A stretch of DNA of 35,321 nucleotides from positions 1 to 35,321 of the forward strand of contig CANRFY010000020.1 of the NCBI GenBank assembly GCA_947630015.1, written 5' to 3'. The notes below the pieces were generated by a model. It did no database searches. It was not told the origin of the DNA and saw only the letters and a list, made by a program, of their open reading frames with translations. Position 1 is the first letter of the stretch; every line of letters begins with the position of its first letter. Below are positions 1 to 7,993 of the stretch, piece by piece. The translations under genes and the position numbers were made by a program. This DNA is from an uncultured Clostridia bacterium (lineage in GTDB: Bacteria > Bacillota > Clostridia > Oscillospirales > CAG-272).

Positions 1-76
1 TGTTTAGGCTGGAAATCTCCTGAGGAAGTTTTTTTCAACAAATCGTTGCACTTCACTTGACAATCTGAGGCAAAAA

Positions 77-116
77 GTCCCCCTTAAGTCAGGGTTCGGG
101 GTGAAACCCCGAAATG
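77..116. repeat. Partial copy of a dispersed extragenic repeat
   Basis: This CCCCCTTAAG...GGGGTGAAACCCCG block resembles the 3' end of a larger repeat seen at 14513-14690 and, inverted, at 11421-11556. It lies upstream of the hydrogenase operon and has no coding potential. The similarity is by eye and covers only about 40 bases, so copy status is tentative. Confidence 0.45.
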
Positions 117-148
117 TCCGCGCCCTGGTACGTCTTAACGCGCAGAGG

Positions 149-176
149 CGCGCGTACACTGTATAGTGTGCGCGCG
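149..176. other. Strong GC-rich hairpin upstream of the hnd operon
   Basis: A 12-bp stem (CGCGCGTACACT with AGTGTGCGCGCG, one G-U pair) closes a GTAT loop. No T-run follows, so it is not a classical terminator. It could end an upstream transcript or mark a repeat. The rest of 1-332 shows no gene. Confidence 0.4.
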
Positions 177-253
177 ATTTGGGCGCGCGCATTATCTGCC
201 GCCGCCGGAAAATACTTTTTTGTAATAAAAACTGTTTTTTTGCCGTTCGCCAC

Positions 254-282
254 TTGATATTTTCCCGTGGTTGTGATAATAT
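254..282 (+). promoter_or_regulatory. Putative sigma-A promoter of the hnd operon
   Basis: TTGATA at 254-259 and TAATAT at 277-282 are separated by 17 bases, about 50 bases before the hndA start. GATAAT at 275-280 is a better -10 hexamer but leaves only a 15-base spacer. Confidence 0.5.
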
Positions 283-332
283 GAGGTGATATTGAAAACA
301 ATACTATGACCCCTAAAGGAGGATATCAAAGA

Positions 333-809
333 ATGGCACTCACACCGACCGAAATCGAGGCTAAGACCGAAGAACTGAAGGCCTTCATTGCGGAGCATAA
401 GGATGTCGACGGACCCCTGATGCCCATAATGCAGAAAGCGCAGGATCTGTTCGGATATCTTTCGCTCGATACACAGGAACTCATCGCCGACTCGCTCGGG
501 ATCCCCGTGACCGATGTGTACGGAGTCGCGACGTTCTACGCGCAGTTCTCGCTTAAGCCCAAGGGCGACAACGTCATCAGCGTCTGCACCGGTACAGCCT
601 GCTACGTCAAGGGCGCACAGGCCGTACTCGACAAGGTCGTCGAGATCCTCGGCATCAACCCCGGCGAGACGTCTGAGGACGGAAAATTCACGATCCAGGA
701 GACTCGCTGCCTCGGATGCTGCGGCCTCGCACCCGTTATGACGATCAACGGCACCGTCTACGGCAGACTGACGCCCGCAGACATCAAGGGCATACTCGAA
801 CAGTATTGA
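333..809 (+). CDS. hndA: NADH-dependent [FeFe]-hydrogenase subunit A (NuoE-like, [2Fe-2S])
   Basis: This 158-residue protein is the 24-kDa NuoE/HydC-type subunit of a soluble NAD(P)-linked hydrogenase. An N-terminal helical part leads to a thioredoxin-like [2Fe-2S] domain with the paired cysteines CTGTAC and CLGCC. In the family it relays electrons next to the flavin subunit. The start at 333 is chosen because AAAGGAGG lies 8-10 bases upstream; an ATG at 306 is in frame but would put the ribosome site inside the gene. It is the first gene of a five-gene plus-strand operon ending with the catalytic hydrogenase, so the bifurcating hydrogenase assignment rests mainly on that context. The length is normal and nothing is missing. 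Confidence 0.93.
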   Translation: MALTPTEIEAKTEELKAFIAEHKDVDGPLMPIMQKAQDLFGYLSLDTQELIADSLGIPVTDVYGVATFYAQFSLKPKGDNVISVCTGTACYVKGAQAVLDKVVEILGINPGETSEDGKFTIQETRCLGCCGLAPVMTINGTVYGRLTPADIKGILEQY

Positions 810-844
810 TATACGCTCGACGCACGAAGGACGGCGTATGACGT

Positions 845-1363
845 ATGACCGATATCCCACGTCTGATCCTTGAGCTGGCGGAAAATTCACTCGAATCGGG
901 AGCGGACGCGATATCGATAACAATAGCCGAGACCGGCCCCGGGATCGACGCGTCTGTCGCCGACGACGGATGCGGAATGACCGGCGAGGCGATCGCAAGC
1001 TCGCTTTCGGGCGGATACAGCACGAAGGCAAATGCGGACGACGGGAACGGCGGCCGCGGGATCAGCGTCTGCCGTATGGCGGCGGAGAGCGCGGGCGGCA
1101 CGTTTTTGATAACGAGCGGTCAAACAGGCACGACGGCGTCGCTCTCGATACCGCAGGGCGAGCCGATTACGGGCGATCTTGCCGAGACGGCGATGGCGAT
1201 ATCGTGCGGACGCGCGGGAGTGCGCGTCACGATCTCGCGCAGCGGGCTGCACGGCGGGTATTCATACGTCTTTTATACAGGCGCCTCGGCGTCCGACGTG
1301 CTCAGGGTATATTCCGACGTGCGTAAATTCGAGCGTGAAATTCGGGAATCAAACAAAAAATAA
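845..1363 (+). CDS. GHKL-family ATP-binding protein within the hydrogenase operon
   Basis: This 172-residue protein has the Bergerat fold of histidine kinases and anti-sigma factors. The N-box ELAENSLESGA is near residue 10, the G1 box DDGCGM near residue 40 and a GGRGIS G2-type turn near residue 63. No phosphoacceptor or sensor domain is visible, so it is a stand-alone ATPase module. The last 60 residues are not recognisable. It lies 35 bases after hndA, and only a weak GAAGG precedes the start. Similar ATP-binding genes are known inside clostridial hydrogenase operons, where their role is unsettled. Regulation of, or signalling from, the hydrogenase is inference. The family call is firm; the function is open. 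Confidence 0.75.
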   Translation: MTDIPRLILELAENSLESGADAISITIAETGPGIDASVADDGCGMTGEAIASSLSGGYSTKANADDGNGGRGISVCRMAAESAGGTFLITSGQTGTTASLSIPQGEPITGDLAETAMAISCGRAGVRVTISRSGLHGGYSYVFYTGASASDVLRVYSDVRKFEREIRESNKK

Positions 1364-1389
1364 TTTTACTTTTTCCGGAGGAAAAATCT

Positions 1390-1725
1390 ATGTCTGTAAA
1401 GGTGAAGACAATAGAAAATCTTGAAAGCATCCGCGAGTCTATGAGGGACAAGATATGCCTTCGCGAGGGGATCGCGGACGCCTGCGTAGTCGTCGGCATG
1501 GGTACGGCCGGCATCGAGGCGGGCGCGCGCGACGTGCTTCATGCACTCGTTGACGCGGTGGACAAGGGCGGTCTGTGCGACCGCGTGACCGTCATGCAGT
1601 CCGGCGCGGTTTCGGGCGAGGGCGCGCCGATCGTCGTGATCCGTAAAAAAGGACAGGACGCCGTCGTAAAGACGAACGTCACACCCGCTGACGCGGCCGC
1701 GATCATTGCGGAAGCTGCCGAGTAA
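1390..1725 (+). CDS. hndB: HndB-like protein lacking the expected iron-sulfur cysteines
   Basis: This 111-residue protein matches the HndB / '(2Fe-2S) ferredoxin domain' family by position and by the block VVVGMGTAGIEAGAR. As I recall the family, that block normally reads GM-T-CGI-AGAR and is followed by a GC-IG-C-EP motif. Here the equivalents are TAGI and SGAVSGEGAP, so alanine and glycine replace the cysteines. The three remaining cysteines (in KICLRE, DACVV and GLCDR) do not sit at those positions. A [2Fe-2S] cluster therefore looks unlikely, and a structural role is possible. A clear GGAGG precedes the ATG, and the gene lies 32 bases before hndC. The reading frame is intact. Confidence 0.78.
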   Translation: MSVKVKTIENLESIRESMRDKICLREGIADACVVVGMGTAGIEAGARDVLHALVDAVDKGGLCDRVTVMQSGAVSGEGAPIVVIRKKGQDAVVKTNVTPADAAAIIAEAAE

Positions 1726-1757
1726 ACAACATCTAATAATAATCGGAGGATAAACTA

Positions 1758-3548
1758 ATGTATCGTGCACACGTTCTTATCTGCGCGGGTACCGGATGCA
1801 CATCGTCCGGCAGCGCGCAAGTAAGAGAAGCGCTCACAAAAGAGCTTGAAGCAAAGGGACTCACGGACGAAGTTAAGGTCGTTATGACAGGCTGCTTCGG
1901 TCTGTGCGCGCTCGGCCCCATAATGATCGTATATCCCGAGGGATCGTTCTACGCGAGAGTCACGGCGGAAGAAATCCCCGAGATCGTCGAGGAACATCTC
2001 CTCAAGGGACGTCCGGTCGAAAGACTTATATACAACGATCCGGTCGCAGGCTCGACCGAACCGGCAAATTCGCTCAACGAAACGGCGTTCTACCGTTCGC
2101 AGCACAGAGTCGCGCTCCGCAATTGCGGCGTCATCGACCCCGAAAATATCGACGAATACATAGCTCGCCGCGGCTATGAGGCGCTCTATCGCTGCCTCTG
2201 CGAAAAGACGCCGCAGGAAGTCATCGATACAGTCCTCGCATCCGGACTTCGCGGACGCGGCGGCGCAGGCTTCCCGACGGGCAAAAAATGGCAGTTCGCG
2301 ACGGCTCCGGCTCCCAAGAAGTACGTAGTCTGCAATGCCGACGAGGGCGACCCGGGCGCGTTCATGGACCGCTCCGTCCTCGAGGGCGACCCGCACTCCG
2401 TAATCGAGGCTATGGCTATCGCCGGCTACGCAATCGGCGCCGACGAGGGCTACATCTACGTCAGAGCCGAATACCCGATCGCGGTCAAGCGCCTCGGCAT
2501 CGCGATCAAGCAGGCGCGCGAGTACGGACTGCTCGGCAAGGATATATTCGGCACGGGCTTCAATTTTGATATCCAGCTCCGTCTCGGCGCAGGCGCGTTC
2601 GTCTGCGGCGAGGAAACGGCGCTTCTCACCTCCATCGAGGGCAACCGCGGCGAGCCGCGTCCGCGTCCTCCGTTCCCCGCAGTCAAGGGTCTGTTCGGCA
2701 AGCCGACCGTCATCAACAACGTCGAAACATACGCTAACGTCGCGCAGATAATCCTCAACGGACCGGAATGGTTCGCATCCATGGGAACAGAAAAGTCGAA
2801 GGGTACGAAGGTCTTCGCGCTCGGCGGCAAGATCAATCACACGGGACTTGTCGAGATCCCGATGGGAACGCCTCTGCGCACCATCATCGAGGAGATCGGC
2901 GGCGGCATCCCGAACGGCAAAAAATTCAAGGCGGCTCAGACGGGCGGCCCGTCCGGCGGATGCATCCCCGCGTCGCTCATCGACACTCCCGTCGATTACG
3001 ATAACCTCATCGCCATCGGCTCCATGATGGGATCGGGCGGACTTATCGTCATGGACGAGGACAACTGCATGGTCGATATCGCGAAGTTCTTCCTCGAATT
3101 CACGGTCTCGGAATCGTGCGGTAAATGCGCTCCGTGCCGTATAGGTACGAGAAGAATGCTCGACATCCTGACGCGCATCACCGAGGGCAAGGGCGAAGAG
3201 GGCGATATCGAAAAGCTCATCGAACTCGGCAACGAGATCAAGGCGACTGCGCTCTGCGGCCTCGGCCAGACTGCTCCGAACCCCGTTCTCTCCACGATCC
3301 GCTACTTCCGCGACGAATACGAAGCGCACATCAAGGAAAAGAGATGTCCCGCCGGCGCGTGCAAGGCGCTTGCGAAGATTACGATCGATCCCGAAAAGTG
3401 CAAAGGCTGCTCGCTCTGCTCGAAGAAATGCCCTGTCGGCGCTATCTCCGGCGAGATCAAGAAGCCGTTCGTCATCGATCAGTCGAAGTGCATAAAGTGC
3501 GGCGTCTGCCTCGCAACGTGCAAATTCGGCGCTATTTCCAAGAAATAA
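1758..3548 (+). CDS. hndC: NADH-binding flavoprotein subunit of [FeFe]-hydrogenase (NuoF-like)
   Basis: This 596-residue subunit is where NAD(H) binds and, in the family, where electrons bifurcate. Residues 1-90 form a thioredoxin-like [2Fe-2S] domain with Cys9, Cys14, Cys46 and Cys50. The NADH/FMN domain follows, with GLRGRGGAGFPTG near residue 163 and NADEGDPGAF about 30 residues later. An SLBB segment leads to the [4Fe-4S] motif SCGKCAPCRIGTRR near 452. Two C-terminal ferredoxin motifs, CKGCSLCSKKC near 547 and CIKCGVCLATC near 577, complete it. This layout is that of HydB/HndC of trimeric hydrogenases rather than complex I NuoF. CGGAGG lies upstream, and 21 bases separate it from hndD. 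All expected ligands are present. Confidence 0.95.
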   Translation: MYRAHVLICAGTGCTSSGSAQVREALTKELEAKGLTDEVKVVMTGCFGLCALGPIMIVYPEGSFYARVTAEEIPEIVEEHLLKGRPVERLIYNDPVAGSTEPANSLNETAFYRSQHRVALRNCGVIDPENIDEYIARRGYEALYRCLCEKTPQEVIDTVLASGLRGRGGAGFPTGKKWQFATAPAPKKYVVCNADEGDPGAFMDRSVLEGDPHSVIEAMAIAGYAIGADEGYIYVRAEYPIAVKRLGIAIKQAREYGLLGKDIFGTGFNFDIQLRLGAGAFVCGEETALLTSIEGNRGEPRPRPPFPAVKGLFGKPTVINNVETYANVAQIILNGPEWFASMGTEKSKGTKVFALGGKINHTGLVEIPMGTPLRTIIEEIGGGIPNGKKFKAAQTGGPSGGCIPASLIDTPVDYDNLIAIGSMMGSGGLIVMDEDNCMVDIAKFFLEFTVSESCGKCAPCRIGTRRMLDILTRITEGKGEEGDIEKLIELGNEIKATALCGLGQTAPNPVLSTIRYFRDEYEAHIKEKRCPAGACKALAKITIDPEKCKGCSLCSKKCPVGAISGEIKKPFVIDQSKCIKCGVCLATCKFGAISKK

Positions 3549-3569
3549 TTCTTAATCGGAGGTAAAAAA

Positions 3570-5315
3570 GTGAACAACGTAACACTTACGATCGACGGCA
3601 TACAGGTCACCGTTCCCGCCGATTATACGATACTTGAAGCGGCACGCGAAGCCAATATCAACATCCCGACGCTTTGCTACCTCAAGGACGTCCAGCAGAT
3701 CGGCGCCTGCCGTATGTGCCTCGTCGAGGTCGTCGGCGGCCGCGCGCTTCAGGCTGCGTGCGTTTCCCCCGTCAGCGAGGGAATGGTCGTAAAGACGAAT
3801 ACGGAAAAGATCCGCAAATCGAGAAAAACGATCCTTGAGCTGCTCCTTTCCAACCACAACCGCGAATGCACGTCGTGCGTCCGCTCCGCGAACTGCGAGC
3901 TTCAGGCGCTCTGCCGCGAATACGGAGTCGACGATTATCCCTACGACGGTCCGATGTCCGAGACGACGATAGACGAAATGTCGCCCTCGATCGTTCGCGA
4001 CAACAGTAAGTGCATCTCCTGCCGCCGCTGCATCGCGACCTGCACGAAGATTCAGAAGATCGGCGCGATCGGCGTTTCCAAGCGCGGAATCAACACGACG
4101 GTCGGCTCGATATTCGGCCATTCGCTCGTCGATTCTCCGTGCGTGAACTGCGGTCAGTGCATACTCGCCTGCCCGGTAGGCGCTCTGCACGAGAAGGAAA
4201 GTATCTCCGACGTTTGGGCTGCGCTCCACGATCCCGACAAATACGTCGTCGTTCAGCCCGCGCCGGCAGTCAGAGTCACGATCGGCGAGGAATTCGGCCT
4301 GCCGATGGGTACGGTCGCTACGGGCAAGCTCGCAACGGCGCTGCACAGAATGGGCTTTGACAAGGTATTCGACACCGATTTCGGCGCAGACCTCACGATC
4401 ATGGAGGAGGGTACGGAGCTGATCGAGCGCATCTCGAACGGCGGCACGCTCCCGATGATAACGTCCTGCTCGCCCGGCTGGGTCAAATACTGCGAGACGT
4501 TCTATCCCGAATTTATCCCGAATCTGTCGTCCTGCAAATCTCCGCACGAGATGGCGGGCGCGGTCATCAAGTCCTACTTCGCTGAGAAGGAAGGCATCGA
4601 TCCGTCCAAAATATACGTAGTATCCGTAATGCCCTGCACGGCGAAGAAGTTCGAGGCGAAGCGTGAGGAGCTGTCGAACGGCGGCTTTGCCGACGTCGAC
4701 GCCGTTATCACGGTTCGCGAGCTTGCAAGGATGATAAAATCCGCCGGCATCGACTTCGCGCGTCTGCCGGACGGCGATTTCGACAAGCTCTGCGGCGAGT
4801 CGACGGGCGCAGGCGTTATCTTCGGCGCTACGGGCGGCGTTATGGAAGCGGCGCTCCGCACCGTTTATGAAAAGGTGACGGGCAAGGAGCTTGCGGACGT
4901 GAACTTCCACGAGGTTCGCGGCATTGAGGGCATCAAGGAAGCCGAGATCGACCTCGACGGCAAGAAGATCACGGTCGCCGTCGCTCACGGTACGGGCAAC
5001 GCGTCCGAGCTTTTGGAGGCTGTAAAGCGCGGCGAGAAGAATTACACGTTCATCGAGATCATGGGCTGCCCGGGCGGCTGCGTGACGGGCGGCGGCACGC
5101 CGATCGTCTCGTCCAAGGATCTCCAGTACGTGAACCCGAAGACGGAACGCGCGAATGGACTCTATGCCGAGGATGCAGGCAAACCGAAGAGAAAGTCGCA
5201 TGAGAACGACGAGATCAAGGCGCTCTACGACAATTATCTCGGCGCGCCCGGCAGCCATAAGGCTCACGAGCTGCTCCACACGCACTATGTCGCACGCGTG
5301 AAGTACAAAAGATAA
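3570..5315 (+). CDS. hndD: Catalytic subunit of [FeFe]-hydrogenase
   Basis: This 581-residue enzyme interconverts protons and H2 at the H-cluster. In order there are an N-terminal [2Fe-2S] domain (CYLKD...CRMC), the His-ligated [4Fe-4S] motif HNRECTSC...C near residue 95, and two ferredoxin clusters, CISCRRCIATC near 147 and CVNCGQCILACP near 190. The H-cluster signatures are TSCSPGWV near 296, MPCTAKKFE near 353 and MGCPGGCVTGGG near 496. All are complete. With NuoE- and NuoF-like partners this is the electron-bifurcating type, which couples NADH and reduced ferredoxin to H2. The start is GTG, with CGGAGG eight bases upstream. No maturase genes (hydE, hydF, hydG) are in the window. Confidence 0.96.
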   Translation: MNNVTLTIDGIQVTVPADYTILEAAREANINIPTLCYLKDVQQIGACRMCLVEVVGGRALQAACVSPVSEGMVVKTNTEKIRKSRKTILELLLSNHNRECTSCVRSANCELQALCREYGVDDYPYDGPMSETTIDEMSPSIVRDNSKCISCRRCIATCTKIQKIGAIGVSKRGINTTVGSIFGHSLVDSPCVNCGQCILACPVGALHEKESISDVWAALHDPDKYVVVQPAPAVRVTIGEEFGLPMGTVATGKLATALHRMGFDKVFDTDFGADLTIMEEGTELIERISNGGTLPMITSCSPGWVKYCETFYPEFIPNLSSCKSPHEMAGAVIKSYFAEKEGIDPSKIYVVSVMPCTAKKFEAKREELSNGGFADVDAVITVRELARMIKSAGIDFARLPDGDFDKLCGESTGAGVIFGATGGVMEAALRTVYEKVTGKELADVNFHEVRGIEGIKEAEIDLDGKKITVAVAHGTGNASELLEAVKRGEKNYTFIEIMGCPGGCVTGGGTPIVSSKDLQYVNPKTERANGLYAEDAGKPKRKSHENDEIKALYDNYLGAPGSHKAHELLHTHYVARVKYKR

Positions 5316-5331
5316 TGATCGATATTAAAGC

Positions 5332-5360
5332 GAGGGGAGCCTGAAAGGCTCCCCTCACTT
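5332..5360 (+). terminator. Rho-independent terminator of the hnd operon
   Basis: A perfect 11-bp stem (GAGGGGAGCCT with AGGCTCCCCTC) closes a GAA loop 17 bases after the hndD stop codon. ACTTT follows. The region from here to 5448 shows nothing further. Confidence 0.85.
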
Positions 5361-5448
5361 TATCCGCAAAGCTTTTGCCGCGTCGTTTGGCTCGGTTCCG
5401 TTTTAATAACGGATAAACCAGCTCGGCGACAGACTTAGCCGCTGCCAA

Positions 5449-5534
5449 AAATTGTAATAAAAAGTTCTGAAAAGAAGGTGTATGGGGGAGAAAACTCTAT
5501 TAAAAGTTTTCCTCCCCCATATACGCCCCAACCC
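5449..5534. repeat. Degenerate copy of a dispersed repeat, also a terminator-like hairpin
   Basis: ATTGTAATAAAAAGTTCTGAAA resembles the core of the repeats at 11421-11556 (inverted) and 14513-14690. It leads into a long inverted repeat at 5481-5521 (TATGGGGGAG...CTCCCCCATA, with one bulged base). Placed directly after the stop of the minus-strand S-layer-domain gene, the hairpin probably ends that transcript. Confidence 0.5.
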
Positions 5535-6830
5535 TTACTTCACCATGTCGTATACAGTGGCGAGAATCTCCGCCGTCATGGCGCGCGATACGGGCGCGGA
5601 GGGCGAGAATTCGCCTCCGCCGGTGCCGTTCATGATGCCGAGCTTGCGCATCGCCAAAACGGACTGCATCGCCCACGCGGGGATCGCGTCATTGTCGGCG
5701 AATACGGGAACGGAATCGCCGACGTCGGCGCGGATCACATTCTGGAGGATAACGGCGACCTCGGCGCGCGTGACGGTCGATTTGGGATCAAATCGCACCA
5801 TCCCGTCATCGCCGACGCTGCCGGATACAAATCCGAGCTTTGCGGCCGCTCGAACGTAGTTGCGCGCATCGTCCGAAATCTGATCGTCGTCGGCGAATGC
5901 GACGGATTTGACCTCGGGAATGTCGTCAAGACCGATCGTCTTCATCAGCATCGTGACGAATTCCTCACGCGTGACGTTGTCGTCGGGCGAAAAATAAGCA
6001 AGACCGTCGTGATATTCGCCGCTCATGATGCCGGCGTCAGTCATTTTGACGGCGGCGTTGTACGCCCAGTGGCCGTCAAGATCGGCGTATTCGACGCCGC
6101 TCTTGTTTTTGTTGATTCGGACGCTTGCCACGATCTCGTCAGACCAGTTGCCGTATACGTCGCGGGCGCGCATCGCAAACGTGTCGCGGCCGCTTTTGCC
6201 GTCCGCCGGCGTATAGATGAATTCGCCCGCCGCGGCGTCGGTGACGACGACTGAACCCTTCTTCGGCTGCTTCGTGACGACAAGCTCGATCGCCTCGCCC
6301 TCGGGATCATATACGGACACGGAGCCGTGGATGCTGCCGCCGCGCATCGTTTCCATATACATTTCAGCGCCGCCGGAGGCGACGGTGGGCGAAAGATCGA
6401 CGGAATCGATCACAAGCACATGACATTCGGTCGCGTATCCGCTGCCGCATGAGACGTAAAATGTGGCGTCGGCGGTCGAAGAGGCGGGTCTGAACGAAAG
6501 CCCGTCGATATTGCGGCGCGAGATCGTCTGATTGACGGCGACGGGAGCGCCGTCAAGACAGAGCGTTCCCGCGGCGGGATCGGGAAGCGTCAGTATCGTC
6601 ACCTCGTCGACGGGGACGCCGAGCGAATAATCAAAACATTCGGCCGAGAATTGAGCGCTGCGCGAGGCGCATCCCGTAACGGTAACGCCGATATCGCGCG
6701 CAAGCACGCCGAGCGCGGGCGATACTACGCCTTTGGATGCGGCGAACGCAGACGTTGTGAACGCGACTGCGATCAGGAGAATGAAAAGTGCGAAAGCGGA
6801 AAGCTTCGTTTTCTTTGAAACTGTTTTCAT
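5535..6830 (-). CDS. Secreted S-layer homology (SLH) domain protein
   Basis: This 431-residue exported protein should bind the cell wall through its C-terminus. It has a lysine-rich start, a hydrophobic stretch and an AFA-A type cleavage site near residue 30. Residues 35-240 form two beta-rich segments; the second (VYDPEGEAIELVV...FIYTPADGKSG) resembles cadherin-like or bacterial Ig modules. Three SLH repeats fill about 246-431 (YADLDGHWAYNA, FADDDQISDDAR, FADNDAIPAWAM). SLH domains bind pyruvylated wall polymers in the family. GGAGG lies eight bases before the chosen ATG; an in-frame extension to 6941 would bury both this site and the signal peptide. No enzymatic domain is seen, so the role is structural or unknown. 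Confidence 0.9.
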   Translation of the reverse strand: MKTVSKKTKLSAFALFILLIAVAFTTSAFAASKGVVSPALGVLARDIGVTVTGCASRSAQFSAECFDYSLGVPVDEVTILTLPDPAAGTLCLDGAPVAVNQTISRRNIDGLSFRPASSTADATFYVSCGSGYATECHVLVIDSVDLSPTVASGGAEMYMETMRGGSIHGSVSVYDPEGEAIELVVTKQPKKGSVVVTDAAAGEFIYTPADGKSGRDTFAMRARDVYGNWSDEIVASVRINKNKSGVEYADLDGHWAYNAAVKMTDAGIMSGEYHDGLAYFSPDDNVTREEFVTMLMKTIGLDDIPEVKSVAFADDDQISDDARNYVRAAAKLGFVSGSVGDDGMVRFDPKSTVTRAEVAVILQNVIRADVGDSVPVFADNDAIPAWAMQSVLAMRKLGIMNGTGGGEFSPSAPVSRAMTAEILATVYDMVK

Positions 6831-6961
6831 GATAGACCTCCGAAATGAATTTTCATTCTCCATTATCCCACGCGCCGGAAAAAATATACACGCTCGGGAT
6901 AAAATTGATCGCGCGTCTTTGGGAAACGCGCGATTCGACAATATTATACATTTGTCTACGC

Positions 6962-6983
6962 ATATTATGCATATGCATAATAT
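6962..6983. promoter_or_regulatory. 22-base perfect palindrome with TTATGC-N4-GCATAA core
   Basis: The centre, TTATGCATATGCATAA, recurs as TTATGCACGCGCATAA at 7864-7879, and ATCGCG follows one base later in both places. It lies between the divergent SLH-protein and tRNA promoter regions. It looks like a dimeric regulator site, but no regulator is known. Confidence 0.4.
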
Positions 6984-7032
6984 CGCGCGCGTGCGATTTT
7001 GCGAAATTTGTGAAAAATTTTCGTGCGATGCA

Positions 7033-7061
7033 TTGAAATCGCCGGAGCTTTATGATACAAT
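7033..7061 (+). promoter_or_regulatory. Sigma-A promoter of tRNA-Ala
   Basis: TTGAAA at 7033-7038 and TACAAT at 7056-7061 are 17 bases apart. Transcription would start a few bases before the mature tRNA end at 7073. Confidence 0.8.
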
Positions 7062-7072
7062 ATATATGTTAT

Positions 7073-7145
7073 GGGGGCGTAGCTCAGCTGGGAGAGCGGT
7101 GCGTTCGCAACGCACAGGTCAAGGGTTCGAGTCCCTCCGTCTCCA
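7073..7145 (+). tRNA. tRNA-Ala (anticodon CGC)
   Basis: A 73-base cloverleaf folds with acceptor GGGGGCG/CGTCTCC, D-arm GCTC...GAGC, anticodon stem GTGCG/CGCAC and loop TTCGCAA (anticodon CGC), and a T-arm with loop TTCGAGT. The G3-U70 pair, the main alanine identity element, is present, as is discriminator A73. The 3' CCA is not encoded. A CGC anticodon reads GCG, a codon suited to this GC-rich genome. Confidence 0.93.
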
Positions 7146-7153
7146 ATAATAGC

Positions 7154-7192
7154 GCGCGGGAGAGAAGCGGCTGCTTCTCTCCCGCGCCGTTT
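7154..7192 (+). terminator. Terminator after tRNA-Ala
   Basis: A perfect 15-bp stem (GCGCGGGAGAGAAGC with its complement) closes a GGCT loop nine bases after the tRNA. A short T-containing tail follows. It may also serve the convergent tag gene. Confidence 0.75.
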
Positions 7193-7218
7193 ATGGTAAA
7201 TCGAACACGCGCTTGATA

Positions 7219-7770
7219 TCAATTTTCGCCCGCGTAAAGATAGCAGCCGCGCTCATGCGCGTTTATGACGCCGATCGCCTGAAGATACGACCGCACAGTC
7301 ACGACGCCGAGAAACTTCATGCCGCGCGATCTCATGTCGATACAGACGCGCTCGCAGAGCGCGTCGGAGGACGCGCCGCCGTCGGGGATGCTGCCGCATC
7401 CGGTGAACGACCAAATGTAAGCGTCGAACGATCCGAATTCGTGCCTTATCGAGCGAAACGCGCGCGCATTTGCGATCGCGGACTCGATCTTTCGCCTGCT
7501 GCGGACGATGCCGGCGTTCTGCATGAGCGAATTGATCTTATCCTCGCCGTAGCCGCAGACGGCGTCGACGTCGAATCCGTCGAACGCGGAACGGAACGCT
7601 TCGCGCTTGCGCAGGATCGTAATCCATGAAAGCCCCGCTTCGAACATTTCGAGGATCAGAGCTTCAAACAGCTTCACGTCGTCGTGGACGGGAATTCCCC
7701 ATTCCGTGTCGTGATATTTCACATAATCGGGATCAGAACCGCACCAGCCGCAGCGCTTTGGAACGCACAT
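7219..7770 (-). CDS. tag: DNA-3-methyladenine glycosylase I
   Basis: This 183-residue repair enzyme removes 3-methyladenine from alkylated DNA. The N-terminal RCGWCG and YHDTEWG and the C-terminal INAHERGCYLY supply the Cys, His, His and Cys zinc ligands of the Tag family. LFEALILEMFEAGLSW holds the conserved acidic residue and tryptophan. The ATG at 7770 is chosen because GGAGGT lies eight bases upstream and because the promoter at 7802-7830 should start transcription near 7795, downstream of the other in-frame ATG at 7803. It is a single-gene unit convergent with the tRNA. Length and motifs are normal. Confidence 0.93.
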   Translation of the reverse strand: MCVPKRCGWCGSDPDYVKYHDTEWGIPVHDDVKLFEALILEMFEAGLSWITILRKREAFRSAFDGFDVDAVCGYGEDKINSLMQNAGIVRSRRKIESAIANARAFRSIRHEFGSFDAYIWSFTGCGSIPDGGASSDALCERVCIDMRSRGMKFLGVVTVRSYLQAIGVINAHERGCYLYAGEN

Positions 7771-7801
7771 GGATCGCACCTCCGTCGGGAAATCTGCGAT
7801 C

Positions 7802-7830
7802 ATTTTACATCATCCGCTCAGATATGTCAA
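7802..7830 (-). promoter_or_regulatory. Sigma-A promoter of tag
   Basis: On the minus strand TTGACA (7825-7830) and TAAAAT (7802-7807) are separated by exactly 17 bases, 31 bases before the chosen start. Confidence 0.8.
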
Positions 7831-7863
7831 CTCCCGACTTTGTTCGACAGCTGCATATCAATG

Positions 7864-7879
7864 TTATGCACGCGCATAA
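7864..7879. promoter_or_regulatory. TTATGC-N4-GCATAA inverted repeat upstream of the tag promoter
   Basis: This site shares its half-sites and the flanking ATCGCG with the palindrome at 6962-6983. It lies about 35 bases upstream of the tag -35 hexamer, an activator-like or divergent position. Binding by a regulator is inference. Confidence 0.35.
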
Positions 7880-7958
7880 AATCGCGTGAGACGACGCCTC
7901 GCAGATAAAGCGGCGCGGCCGAAATATCAACAAAATAAGCATAATGTAATAAAGGCGC

Positions 7959-7987
7959 TTGTCTTTTTACGGAAAACGTGATAAAAT
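7959..7987 (+). promoter_or_regulatory. Putative promoter of the ParE-like gene
   Basis: TTGTCT at 7959-7964 and TAAAAT at 7982-7987 have a 17-base spacer. The implied leader is about 180 bases long. Confidence 0.6.
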
Positions 7988-7993
7988 ATAGCT

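Noticed and set aside
1755..5285. Long minus-strand frames (524 and 577 codons) opposite hndC and hndD
   Set aside because: They lie exactly antisense to strong, motif-complete genes, have no recognisable motifs or ribosome sites, and are typical of GC-rich antisense frames.
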